A stretch of 64,000 nt of DNA from Flavihumibacter profundi (GTDB taxonomy: Bacteria > Bacteroidota > Bacteroidia > Chitinophagales > Chitinophagaceae), in assembly GCF_020076305.1 (NCBI RefSeq), contig NZ_JAIQXE010000001.1, forward strand, positions 992,001 to 1,056,000. Reading direction: 5' to 3'. Shown one piece after another: positions 16,756-25,450 of the stretch (its first letter is position 1; each line of letters opens with the position of its first letter). The translations under genes and the position numbers were made by a program. Under the pieces are notes generated by a model. The model had not been told where the DNA came from. It did not search any database and was given only the letters and a program-made list of their open reading frames with translations.

Positions 16756-19164
16756 ATGAAGGTCATGAATGATTATATAAAACTGTTTAGTGAAATCAGT
16801 ATTGATGACGTGCCTTCTGTAGGCGGGAAAAATGCATCACTGGGTGAAATGTGCAATAAACTGTCTGCAAAAGGAATTCCTGTTCCGGATGGCTTTGCTA
16901 CAACAGCATTTGCATTTGATGATTTCTTAACCAGTAATTCACTGCACGAACCTTTATTTAAATTGATGCAGGAACTGGATGTTGAAAATTTTTCGAATCT
17001 AAAGGATATTGGCGAAAAAGCCCGCAAACTCATGCTTGCCGGTATATTTTCAAAAAAATTTAATGAGGAAATAATCACCGCCTACAAAAACTTAAGTGGT
17101 TCCCTGCCAATAGCTGTAGCCGTTAGGAGCAGTGCGACTGCGGAGGACCTGCCACAAGCAAGTTTTGCAGGCCAGCATGAATCTTACCTGAACATTACCG
17201 GTGAAAATGCATTACTCAAAGCTATACATCTTTGTTACGCATCACTTTATACCAACCGTGCAATTAAATATCGACAGGACAATGGGTTTCCACACGAAAA
17301 AGTTGCACTATCAGTTGGTGTGCAAAAAATGGTAAGGAGTGATAAAGCCTCAGCAGGCGTTGCTTTTACCCTTGAACCAGAATCCGGATTCAGGGATATC
17401 ATCCTGATAAGCGGTGTTTGGGGTCTTGGTGAAAATATTGTGCAAGGCACCGTTACACCTGATGAGTTTTACATTTTTAAACCCACATTAAAACTTGGGA
17501 AAAATGCCATAATCCAGAAGAAACTGGGTGACAAAGCCATGACCATGGTCTACCAACCAACTGATGAACATCTACATACAACGATAAATATTCCTACTAT
17601 TATTGAAAAAAGGGAACAGTTTGTATTATCTGATGATGAAATAACCAGTTTGGCCAACTGGTGCCTTCTGATCGAAGAACATTATGGCAAACCAATGGAT
17701 ATTGAGTGGGCAAAGGATGGAATCACCAATGAAGTATTTATTGTGCAGGCCAGGCCTGAAACAGTTCATTCGCAAAGGAATCCTTACCTTATTAAAGAAT
17801 ATAAATTATTGGAGAAAGGAGAAAAATTAGCCAGCGGTAATGCTGTCGGTTCCAAAATAGCTATTGGAATTGCCCGTATACTCGCGTCACCGGCAGATGC
17901 CTGGAAATTGCAACCCGGTGAAATTGTTGTAACGGATATGACAAGTCCGGATTGGGATCCTATCCTGAAAAATGCAGGCGGAATTGTAACAAATAAAGGT
18001 GGCCGGACAAGCCACGCATCAATTGTAGCCAGGGAGTTGGGTGTAGCGGCTGTTGTAGGTTGTGGCGACGCCACCACCAATATTTCAGATGGGGAAACCA
18101 TTACCGTTTCATGTTGTGAAGGAAAAACAGGTTTTGTGTACAGGGGAAAACTGAACACCAAAGAAACTACTCTAGATTTTACTGAAACAAAAAAACCGGA
18201 GGGAACGGAAGTAATGCTCATTGCCGGAGATCCCGATCAGGCATTTGAATTATCTTTTTATCCTAATGACGGAGTTGGTTTATTACGAATGGAGTTCATC
18301 ATAACACATGCAGTGCAGATTCACCCAATGGCCCTTGTGAAATTTGACAAATTGAAAGATCCGTCTGTAATCAAAAAGATTGAAACCCTTACCCATCATT
18401 ATCCGGACAAACGAAAATACTTTATTGATAAATTGTCTCAGGGGATAGCAACTATTGCAGCTGCTTTTTATCCCAAAACTGTCATTGTCCGGATGAGTGA
18501 TTTTAAAACTAATGAATATGCTAACCTGATCGGTGGAACTGATTTTGAACCAAAGGAAGAAAATCCCATGCTTGGTTTCAGGGGAGCATCAAGGTACTAC
18601 AACGAGGCGTACCGGGAAGGTTTCCGTTTAGAATGCGAAGCCATTAAAAAAATTCGCCATGAAATGGGCCTGACTAATATAAAAGTGATGATCCCGTTTT
18701 GCAGGACAGTGGAAGAAGGGATAAAAGTGATCGAAGAAATGAGCGGGAATGGACTAGACAGGAATTCTGATGAAAGTCTTGAAATATATGTAATGGCTGA
18801 AATCCCTTCTAACATTATACTTGCAGAAGAATTTGCAAAAATATTTGATGGTTTTTCCATTGGTTCCAATGACCTTACCCAATTGGTGCTTGGAATTGAC
18901 CGGGACTCTGCCACAATAAGTCATCTGTTTTCAGAACAAAACCAGGCGGTCAGGGAAATGATTGCGATGGTAATTCATAAGGCAGCGCAGGCCGGTGTAA
19001 AAATTGGCCTTTGCGGACAAGCACCAAGTGATTATCCTGATTTTGCCCAATTCCTGGTAGAGCAGGGAATCGATAGCATTTCCTTTAACCCGGATGCCAT
19101 TGTAAATGGTATTGAAAACATCTTACTTGCAGAAAAGAAAAAAAATGTCCAGGTCATTTCCTGA
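16756..19164 (+). CDS. ppsA: Phosphoenolpyruvate synthase
   Basis: An 802-residue enzyme that converts pyruvate, ATP and water to PEP, AMP and phosphate. Domains in order are the N-terminal ATP-binding domain (GGKNASLGEM near residue 20 and AVRSSATAEDLPQASFAGQHE), the swivelling phosphohistidine domain with the catalytic His at about residue 420 in GGRTSHASIVARELG, and the PEP-binding barrel ending with the catalytic-Cys region GLCGQAPSDYPDF. It starts 26 bp after the PNPOx-like gene, and pfkB follows 14 bp later. Pairing with a phosphofructokinase suggests flux adjustment between glycolysis and gluconeogenesis during stress. An in-frame ATG at 16765 is an equally good start. Confidence 0.95.
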   Translation: MKVMNDYIKLFSEISIDDVPSVGGKNASLGEMCNKLSAKGIPVPDGFATTAFAFDDFLTSNSLHEPLFKLMQELDVENFSNLKDIGEKARKLMLAGIFSKKFNEEIITAYKNLSGSLPIAVAVRSSATAEDLPQASFAGQHESYLNITGENALLKAIHLCYASLYTNRAIKYRQDNGFPHEKVALSVGVQKMVRSDKASAGVAFTLEPESGFRDIILISGVWGLGENIVQGTVTPDEFYIFKPTLKLGKNAIIQKKLGDKAMTMVYQPTDEHLHTTINIPTIIEKREQFVLSDDEITSLANWCLLIEEHYGKPMDIEWAKDGITNEVFIVQARPETVHSQRNPYLIKEYKLLEKGEKLASGNAVGSKIAIGIARILASPADAWKLQPGEIVVTDMTSPDWDPILKNAGGIVTNKGGRTSHASIVARELGVAAVVGCGDATTNISDGETITVSCCEGKTGFVYRGKLNTKETTLDFTETKKPEGTEVMLIAGDPDQAFELSFYPNDGVGLLRMEFIITHAVQIHPMALVKFDKLKDPSVIKKIETLTHHYPDKRKYFIDKLSQGIATIAAAFYPKTVIVRMSDFKTNEYANLIGGTDFEPKEENPMLGFRGASRYYNEAYREGFRLECEAIKKIRHEMGLTNIKVMIPFCRTVEEGIKVIEEMSGNGLDRNSDESLEIYVMAEIPSNIILAEEFAKIFDGFSIGSNDLTQLVLGIDRDSATISHLFSEQNQAVREMIAMVIHKAAQAGVKIGLCGQAPSDYPDFAQFLVEQGIDSISFNPDAIVNGIENILLAEKKKNVQVIS

Positions 19165-19178
19165 AAAAACCACTCGTT

Positions 19179-20114
19179 ATGCCAAATATAGTAACGGTAA
19201 CTTTTAGTCCATGCATCGACAAAAGCACGACAGTCCCCCAATTAATTCCTGAAAAAAAATTACATTGTTCCAACCCGGTTCGGGAAGCTGGTGGTGGTGG
19301 CATAAATGTTGCCCGTGCATTGACAAAACTAGGCGAAGACGTTCTTGCTATATATCCGATCGGTGGACCAACAGGAATTAATTTAAACAAATTGGTAACA
19401 AAAGAAGGTGTTGAATCCCTCACGATCAAAACCAGTTATGAAACCAGGGAAAACCTTAGTGTTACAGAATTGGCAACAAATAATCAATACCGGTTTGGTA
19501 TGCCCGGAATTGAATTGCTGGAAGACGAATGGGAAAAATGCCTGCATGCTATTGCCGGTATTCCTATTTTTCAATACCTGGTAATAAGCGGCAGCATGCC
19601 TCCGGGATCACCAGCAGATATTTTCAAAAGGCTTTCTAATATTGCCCGGGAAAGAAATGCAAAACTAGTTGTTGATACTTCTGGCAACGCATTACAAGAG
19701 GCCGTTCAGGCTGGGGTTTATCTCATAAAACCTAACCTCGCTGAATTAGCAATACTTGCAGGCAAAACCGAAATCCATATAGAACAGGTAGATGTAATTG
19801 CGCGTGAACTAATTGATAAAAATCACTTTGAATTAGTAGTTATTTCACTTGGACCAACAGGGGCTATAATGGTTACAAAAGATAGTGTCTACAGGGCAAT
19901 ACCTCCGGCAGTAGTGCGTAAAAGTACGGTTGGAGCAGGTGACAGCATGGTAGCAGGCATATTGTTTGGATTAGTGCAGCAAAAATCAATGGGAGAAACA
20001 CTTCGTTATGGTGTGGCTTGCGGCACTGCCGCCTGTTTGAATCCAGGTACTGCATTGTGCAAAAAAGAAGATGTTGAGCGCATATTAAAGGTAACAACAG
20101 TTTATAATACCTGA
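19179..20114 (+). CDS. pfkB: 6-phosphofructokinase, PfkB family
   Basis: A 311-residue ribokinase-family sugar-phosphate kinase. It resembles E. coli Pfk-2 along its length: the substrate motif GGGGINVARAL at about residue 37, VISGSMPPGSPADIF, IKPNLAELAIL, and the catalytic anion-hole signature STVGAGDSMVAG, whose Asp is the general base. The GGGGINVARA segment distinguishes it from most 1-phosphofructokinases, though fructose-1-phosphate or tagatose-6-phosphate cannot be excluded as substrate. It closes the PNPOx-ppsA-pfkB unit. A PfkB-type kinase is also part of the mycobacterial DosR dormancy regulon. Confidence 0.9.
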   Translation: MPNIVTVTFSPCIDKSTTVPQLIPEKKLHCSNPVREAGGGGINVARALTKLGEDVLAIYPIGGPTGINLNKLVTKEGVESLTIKTSYETRENLSVTELATNNQYRFGMPGIELLEDEWEKCLHAIAGIPIFQYLVISGSMPPGSPADIFKRLSNIARERNAKLVVDTSGNALQEAVQAGVYLIKPNLAELAILAGKTEIHIEQVDVIARELIDKNHFELVVISLGPTGAIMVTKDSVYRAIPPAVVRKSTVGAGDSMVAGILFGLVQQKSMGETLRYGVACGTAACLNPGTALCKKEDVERILKVTTVYNT

Positions 20115-20125
20115 ACCAGAAAGAA

Positions 20126-21907
20126 TCATTTACTCATTAGTCGGTGTTTATTTTCTTTAAAAGCCTCAATGGATTTCCAGGGGTTGGTATTGAGTATATT
20201 TTTCCGGGTACATCCACCTCTTCTGGCAACCGCTACACCAAGTTGCATGAATTTAAACTGGTTCAGGTCATGGGCATCTGTACTAATGGTAATAGTAACC
20301 TTTAATTCAATAGCTTTTTTAACCAGGTCATCCTTAAGATCAAGCCTGTTAGGTTGTGCATTTATTTCAATTGCTGTATTAGTATCCGCTGCTTTTTGCA
20401 GGAGTTTAACCCAATCAACTGTATAAGCTTCCCTTTTCCCAATCAGCCTTCCGCTTGGGTGCCCAATACAATGTACAAATGGGTGTTCACAGGCTTTAAT
20501 GAGCCTGCCGGTATTGTCTTTATTAAACAAACTATGAATGGATGCCGTAACCCAATCAAACTGGCTCAATAATTCATCTGGAAGATCAAGGTCACCATTG
20601 GCCAGTATATCTACTTCAACACCTTTCTTAATAAAATCCTTTTTCAATTTTTTGTTTACCTCATCAATTTCATCAAATTGTTTGATGAAATCTTGTGGAT
20701 TCAAACCCCTGGCCAACCGTTCTGATGGTGAATGATCTGTTATAACAATATATTCATACTGCGGAAATTCTTTCTCAATAAAGCGGGCAATGGTTTCTAT
20801 ACTTTCAGCGCCATCGCTCCACATACTGTGCATTTGCATATCTCCACAAATCGCCCTGCTTTCAATTAATTTCGGTAATTTATTTTTCAGGGCCAGTTCA
20901 ATTTCGCCCCTGTCTTCCCTTAGTTCCGGCTCAATAAATTCCAAATCCAATAGTTTGTAAATATCTTCCTCTTTATGGCCAGCTATCCACTTATCAGTTT
21001 TAACATCAAAAACACCATATTCATTTAATTTCCAGCCTTTCTCCTTTGCCATTAAACGTAGGTGAATATTATGCTCTTTAGAACCTGTAAAATATAATAA
21101 AGCAGCGCCAAATTCAAATTCCTGGACAAGCCGTATATCAACCTGAACAGTTGAGTTTTTAACTAAAAAACTCGCTTTCGTATCGCCACTTGCTAAAATG
21201 CGCCCAACTTTTTCTGATTGCAGTAATCTAGTTATGATTTTTTTCCAATTCTTCCTTTCAGCTATTGCAATGATATCAATATCACCAATAGTTTCTTTCA
21301 TCCTTCGTAAACTACCGGCTAACATAGCCTTTTGCACTCCGGTCAATCCCTGAACTTCCAACAGGATTTCATTACCCAATTCTAAAGCGTCAGACAATAA
21401 CATCCGGGTATGGAATTCTTTGAAAAGCTTCAGTCCGCGTTTCATATTTTCAACCCGCTTTTCCCCAAATCCCTTTAACTTGAAAATCCGGCCCAATTCT
21501 ATCGATGCTATAAGATCTTCCCTATTATTTACTTGCAGCGATTCATGCAGGATTTTAATTGTAGCAGGACCAAATCCATTTATATCCATCAATTCCAATA
21601 GGTCTTGCGGGACTTCTTTTTTAAGCTTTTCATATGTTTTTATTTTTCCTGTATCCAGGTATTCCAAAATCTTTTCGGCAATACTTTCACCTATTCCTTT
21701 CAGGTTATCTAAACTGGATACATCAGTGGCATAAACAGAAATATCTTCCCTGAGGTTTGAAATGGTCTTTACTGCACCTTCATAGGCCATAGCCCTAAAT
21801 CGATGTTCGGGACCAAGGTAACGGTAACAGGCTGCCATCCGGTGAAATATTTCAGCCAGTTCAGTATTATGGCTTCTTGCAATTGCTGTTGAGTTTTTTA
21901 CAGACAT
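20126..21907 (-). CDS. polX: DNA polymerase/3'-5' exonuclease PolX
   Basis: About 593 residues combining an X-family polymerase with a PHP phosphoesterase. Order: N-terminal 8-kDa-like region, helix-hairpin-helix segments (GIGESIAEKILEYLDTG, GFGPATIKIL, GFGEKRVENMKRG), a nucleotidyltransferase core with GSLRRMKETIGDIDII carrying the metal-binding aspartates, and the C-terminal PHP domain (DMQMHSMWSDGAE, VITDHSPSERL, HPSGRLIGKREAY, STDAHDLNQFKFM). Known members fill gaps in base excision repair. I chose the ATG at 21907; the longer start at 21946 would lie upstream of the predicted promoter element at 21919-21926. It is convergent with pfkB and divergent from the DUF2267-hsp20 unit. Confidence 0.94.
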   Translation of the reverse strand: MSVKNSTAIARSHNTELAEIFHRMAACYRYLGPEHRFRAMAYEGAVKTISNLREDISVYATDVSSLDNLKGIGESIAEKILEYLDTGKIKTYEKLKKEVPQDLLELMDINGFGPATIKILHESLQVNNREDLIASIELGRIFKLKGFGEKRVENMKRGLKLFKEFHTRMLLSDALELGNEILLEVQGLTGVQKAMLAGSLRRMKETIGDIDIIAIAERKNWKKIITRLLQSEKVGRILASGDTKASFLVKNSTVQVDIRLVQEFEFGAALLYFTGSKEHNIHLRLMAKEKGWKLNEYGVFDVKTDKWIAGHKEEDIYKLLDLEFIEPELREDRGEIELALKNKLPKLIESRAICGDMQMHSMWSDGAESIETIARFIEKEFPQYEYIVITDHSPSERLARGLNPQDFIKQFDEIDEVNKKLKKDFIKKGVEVDILANGDLDLPDELLSQFDWVTASIHSLFNKDNTGRLIKACEHPFVHCIGHPSGRLIGKREAYTVDWVKLLQKAADTNTAIEINAQPNRLDLKDDLVKKAIELKVTITISTDAHDLNQFKFMQLGVAVARRGGCTRKNILNTNPWKSIEAFKENKHRLMSK

Positions 21908-21918
21908 TTTATAAACCC

Positions 21919-22014
21919 CAAATAAACAAGTAAACATTAATTCCAAACCTGATACAAATCAAAAATATGGCTGATGGTGATCATATTTGAAGACTTTAAC
22001 ATACCATAAATTTG
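21919..22014. promoter_or_regulatory. Divergent promoters with paired FNR/CRP-like sites (polX / DUF2267-hsp20)
   Basis: Two TGAY-N4-RTCA sites lie 22 bp centre to centre: TGATACAAATCA (21950-21961) and TGATGGTGATCA (21972-21983). The left site is centred 29.5 bp from the minus-strand element TTTATTTG (21926 to 21919) of polX. The right site is centred 29.5 bp from the plus-strand TAAATTTG (22007-22014), a perfect TAnnTTTG, for the DUF2267-hsp20 unit. Each site thus sits near -41.5 for one promoter and near -63.5 for the other, so one bound regulator pair could activate both directions. Confidence 0.75.
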
Positions 22015-22065
22015 CTTCAAAATGTAGAAATTAAATTTTGATATTAAATGAATAAATAGCTTTTT

Positions 22066-22524
22066 ATGGCCACGGAATTTGACAAATATGCACAGAAAGG
22101 AAATGAATTCCTAAGTCTGCTTGAAAATGATTTAAAGGTTCCATCAGACAAAGCATTCAGGATTTTAAAATCAGTCTTACATACACTTCGAAACCATTTG
22201 GAATTTGAAGAATCATTAAAGGTCATTGCTCAATTACCGATGGCATTAAAGGGAATTTATGTGGACCAATGGACACCCGGACAGAGATCTCCCCGAATGC
22301 ATCATGTAAAACAGCTATTGGATGAAATAAGGGAAAGTGACAAATCATTGGCGGCCTATGATTTCGGAGATGACGAGACAGCCAAATCATCTGTAAGGGC
22401 TGTTTTTAGGACTTTAAACTATTTTTTGTCTGATGGTGAATTTGAAGATATCACTGCGGTATTTGCAACAGAAATAAAGGAATTTATAACTGGAAGTATT
22501 GGCCATGGACGAATGGCACTATAA
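22066..22524 (+). CDS. DUF2267 protein
   Basis: A 152-residue, mostly helical, soluble protein with two similar halves: RILKSVLHTLRNHLEFEESLKV followed by AQLPMALKGIYVDQW in the first, and VRAVFRTLNYFLSDGEFEDITAVF in the second. This pattern (helix pair, then AxLP and W) is that of DUF2267, whose function is not known; members often sit beside small heat-shock and universal stress genes. Its promoter has the tandem FNR-like sites described at 21950-21983, and hsp20 follows after 38 bp. No signal peptide or membrane segment is seen. Confidence 0.85.
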   Translation: MATEFDKYAQKGNEFLSLLENDLKVPSDKAFRILKSVLHTLRNHLEFEESLKVIAQLPMALKGIYVDQWTPGQRSPRMHHVKQLLDEIRESDKSLAAYDFGDDETAKSSVRAVFRTLNYFLSDGEFEDITAVFATEIKEFITGSIGHGRMAL

Positions 22525-22550
22525 TAAAAGTATTCTAATAAAATAAAACA

Positions 22551-22558
22551 AAAGGAGG
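22551..22558 (+). promoter_or_regulatory. Strong Shine-Dalgarno of hsp20
   Basis: AAAGGAGG lies four bases before the hsp20 ATG. A full Shine-Dalgarno is unusual in Bacteroidota, where most genes in this window have none, and suggests high translation of this chaperone. Confidence 0.6.
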
Positions 22559-22562
22559 TCGT

Positions 22563-23009
22563 ATGCCTAACAAATCACTAATTAAATCCGGAGAAATTTT
22601 CCCTTCCGTATTTGATGATTTTTTTAAACCATGGAACGATTGGCTGGGTAATGGTGGAACATTTGGAAGACAATTGACTGTTCCGGCAGTTAATGTTATT
22701 GAAAATAAAGATGATTACAAAGTAACTATGGCTGCACCTGGATTAAAAAAAGAAGATTTTAAAATTGATCTGGAAGGCAATATGCTAACGATCAGTTGTG
22801 AAAAAGAGGAAAGTAAGGAAGAGAAAGATGCACGCCATACAAGAAAAGAGTACAATTTTTCTTCTTTTAGCAGAAGCTTTACTCTTCCTGATGAAGTTAT
22901 AAAAGACAAAATAGATGCAATTTATGAAGATGGGGTTTTGAAATTGAGCCTTCCAAAATCAGAAGCTGCCAAAAAAGCTACATTATCTAAGTCCATTGCA
23001 GTAAAATAG
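22563..23009 (+). CDS. Small heat-shock protein (Hsp20/alpha-crystallin)
   Basis: A 148-residue ATP-independent holdase chaperone. The alpha-crystallin domain spans about residues 40-135: VPAVNVIENKDDYKVTMAAPG begins it, and FSRSFTLPDEV plus the conserved GVLKLSLPK strand close it; a short C-terminal tail with SKSIAV provides the IxV-like contact used in oligomer assembly. It is preceded by a strong ribosome binding site and followed by a terminator-like hairpin at 23032-23062. Its placement in the FNR-site island recalls hspX in the DosR dormancy regulon of Mycobacterium tuberculosis. Confidence 0.95.
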   Translation: MPNKSLIKSGEIFPSVFDDFFKPWNDWLGNGGTFGRQLTVPAVNVIENKDDYKVTMAAPGLKKEDFKIDLEGNMLTISCEKEESKEEKDARHTRKEYNFSSFSRSFTLPDEVIKDKIDAIYEDGVLKLSLPKSEAAKKATLSKSIAVK

Positions 23010-23031
23010 GACGGTCTGGTCATTTAAATTT

Positions 23032-23067
23032 ATAAGCCTCATCTGTAATCGGTGGGGCTTATTTATG
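23032..23067 (+). terminator. Hairpin terminator after hsp20
   Basis: A 12-bp stem with two G-U pairs (ATAAGCCTCATC pairing with the complement ending GGGGCTTAT, 23032-23062) around a 7-base loop, followed by a T-rich stretch. It likely ends or attenuates the DUF2267-hsp20 transcript before the phosphorylase gene. Confidence 0.6.
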
Positions 23068-23100
23068 GCTATTAAATATTCATAGTAACCTAATTCAGAC

Positions 23101-24753
23101 ATGTCATTTACCTTTAGTCACCCCTACCAGCAATCACCTGAATATTCTACTGCCGTTGCCTATTTCTGCATGGAATATGCTATACATCAACCGTTAAAAT
23201 TGTATGCTGGTGGATTAGGATTCCTTTCAGGATCGCATATGCGCAGTGCTTTTGACTTGAAACAAAATATGGTTGGAATAGGTATCCTCTGGAAATATGG
23301 TTATTATGACCAGGTGCGAAAAAGCGACCAGACAATGGATGTTTTATTCCAGGAAAAAATGTATGGATTCCTACAAAATACCGGAATAAAATTTACAATC
23401 CAGGTCACAGGCCATGACACATGGGTAGAAGCATACTACCTACCCCCGGGTATTTTTAATACTGCACCGTTGTTCCTGTTAAGCACTGATGTTCCAGAGA
23501 ATGATTATCTCTCAAAAACAATTAGTCACAAACTTTATGATCCCAATCCTGAAACAAAAATTGCCGCAGCAATCCTTTTAGGACTTGGAGGTGCAAAGCT
23601 TTTGGAAATAATTAACTGGCAACCTGAAATTTACCATCTGAATGAATCCCATGCTCTGCCGCTGGCATTTTATTTATATAGCAAATACAAAAGCATTGAT
23701 GCATTAAAAAGTCGGCTGGTATATACAAATCATACACCGGAAGAAGCTGGAAATCCACAAACGAATATCTTTCTGTTGGATAAGATGGGATATTTTTGCG
23801 GAATACCTTTAACGGAAGTTAAGGCTATAACGCAAACCCAGGGAGATATTCTTAATCATACTGCGTCAGCATTAAAATTATCCGGGATGGCCAACGGGGT
23901 GTCGAAATTGCATAAAGAGACATTGCTCAGGATGTGGGATAACGCAGAAGAAATATGTCCATTAACTTCTATTACTAATGCACAGAATTATACATACTGG
24001 GCAGATAGTGCTATGTATAAGGCCTTAAGAGAAAATGACGATTTGGCTTTAAGGAAACGAAAATCAGAATGCAAGGAAGTGCTATTTGATATTGTTGCTG
24101 ACCAGAATGGTGAAATTTTTGAAAAGAATATACTGACAATTGTATTCGCCAAAAGGTTTACTGGTTTTAAAAGGGCTGATTTGTTATTCCGAGATATGGA
24201 CCGGTTTGAACGACTGGTGACTAACAAAGACAGGCCTGTTCAGATTATTTGGGCAGGAAAACCTTATCCAATGGACTATTCAGCGATCGGCACATTTGAT
24301 AAAATCGTAAATATCTGTAAATCCTATACCAATTGTTCGGTTATAGTAGGCTATGAGTTGAAGCTTTCAAAATTATTAAAGCAAGGTGCGGATATCTGGT
24401 TGAATGTACCCCGATACAGACATGAAGCATCCGGAACAAGTGGTATGGCGGCAGCAATGAATGGAGCCATTAATATGACCATCGCAGATGGCTGGTCTCC
24501 CGAATTTGCAAGGGATAAAATAAACAGTTTTGTAATTCCCCATGCCGACCCTCTGCTGCCGGAACACCAACAAGACGATGAAGATGCCAACAACCTTTAT
24601 GATATCCTTGAAAAAGAAGTATTGTCAATGTATTATGATTATCCGGAAAGATGGTTATCGATCATTAAAAACAGCATGCAGGATATATTTCCTTATTTTG
24701 ATAGCAACCGGCTGGCGAAGGAATACTATGAACTATTATATAACCGGGTATAA
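23101..24753 (+). CDS. Alpha-glucan phosphorylase-like protein lacking the PLP lysine
   Basis: A 550-residue GT35-type protein of the short alpha-glucan phosphorylase group. N-terminal AYFCMEYAIHQPLKLYAGGLGFLSG, the HLNESHA loop, AKRFTGFKRADLL (Arg and Lys of the phosphate site) and EASGTSGM are all recognisable. In active phosphorylases EASGT(S/G)(G/N)M is followed by the lysine that binds pyridoxal phosphate; here it is Ala450 (codon 24448-24450, GCG). The protein may therefore be catalytically inactive, or use another mechanism. It lies behind hsp20 and before a phosphoribosyltransferase gene. Glycogen phosphorolysis would suit an energy-starvation island, but the missing lysine makes that uncertain. 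Confidence 0.85.
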   Translation: MSFTFSHPYQQSPEYSTAVAYFCMEYAIHQPLKLYAGGLGFLSGSHMRSAFDLKQNMVGIGILWKYGYYDQVRKSDQTMDVLFQEKMYGFLQNTGIKFTIQVTGHDTWVEAYYLPPGIFNTAPLFLLSTDVPENDYLSKTISHKLYDPNPETKIAAAILLGLGGAKLLEIINWQPEIYHLNESHALPLAFYLYSKYKSIDALKSRLVYTNHTPEEAGNPQTNIFLLDKMGYFCGIPLTEVKAITQTQGDILNHTASALKLSGMANGVSKLHKETLLRMWDNAEEICPLTSITNAQNYTYWADSAMYKALRENDDLALRKRKSECKEVLFDIVADQNGEIFEKNILTIVFAKRFTGFKRADLLFRDMDRFERLVTNKDRPVQIIWAGKPYPMDYSAIGTFDKIVNICKSYTNCSVIVGYELKLSKLLKQGADIWLNVPRYRHEASGTSGMAAAMNGAINMTIADGWSPEFARDKINSFVIPHADPLLPEHQQDDEDANNLYDILEKEVLSMYYDYPERWLSIIKNSMQDIFPYFDSNRLAKEYYELLYNRV

Positions 24754-24806
24754 AAAAACAGTAGATAATATAGCCATATTATTTTCATTACTAATTAACA
24801 TGCATC

Positions 24807-25442
24807 ATGTTTGCTGACCGGAAAGATGCAGCTTTGCGACTGAGCAAGGCGCTTGAAAAATTTAAAGATAAAAATGTTGTGGTTCTGGGCATTCCCCGGG
24901 GAGGTGCTGAAACAGCTTATTATGTGGCCCGTCACCTGAATGCAGAATTATCTCTTATACTAGTACGTAAATTAGGTTATCCGGGTAATGAGGAATATGC
25001 ATTTGGTGCAATAGCGGAAGATGGGTCTGTTTATTATAATAAAAATGCAAGGTCAAAACTTTCACAGGATACTGTCAATACCATCGAAACAAAGGAAAAG
25101 GCTGAAATTGAGCGCAGAATACAAACTTTACGAAAAGGGGGAAAACTACCCCAAATAAAAAATAAGACCGTAATTATTGTTGATGATGGTATTGCAACAG
25201 GATCTACGATTTTTGCGGCAATAAAAATGTGTAAAAATAAAGGCGCTGCCAAAATAATTGTAGCTGCACCAGTTTCCTCCCCTGACAAAGAAAGGGAATT
25301 AAAAAAAGAAGCGGATGAGGTTTGCATTCTCTTAAAACCATATCAATTTTATGCAGTATCCCAGGCATATGATTCATTTTACAATCTTACGGATGACGAA
25401 GCTTTAGCGTTCATGGAGAGATGGGAAAAAGAAAAGAGATGA
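24807..25442 (+). CDS. Phosphoribosyltransferase-domain protein
   Basis: A 211-residue type I phosphoribosyltransferase fold. The PRPP-binding motif VIIVDDGIATGST is at about residues 126-138, and an upstream hood-side segment LGIPRGGAETAYYVARHL is present. The family (COG1926) is of unknown substrate. In M. tuberculosis a similar domain occurs in the DosR-controlled proteins Rv0571c and Rv2030c. It is 53 bp after the phosphorylase gene and convergent with the APH-like kinase gene, whose stop is 8 bp away. The neighbouring prs gene makes its predicted co-substrate PRPP. Confidence 0.85.
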   Translation: MFADRKDAALRLSKALEKFKDKNVVVLGIPRGGAETAYYVARHLNAELSLILVRKLGYPGNEEYAFGAIAEDGSVYYNKNARSKLSQDTVNTIETKEKAEIERRIQTLRKGGKLPQIKNKTVIIVDDGIATGSTIFAAIKMCKNKGAAKIIVAAPVSSPDKERELKKEADEVCILLKPYQFYAVSQAYDSFYNLTDDEALAFMERWEKEKR

Positions 25443-25450
25443 AAGGCAAA

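Noticed and set aside
21907-21946. Longer N-terminus for PolX
   Set aside because: The upstream ATG lies before the -7 element at 21919-21926, and the added residues do not resemble PolX.
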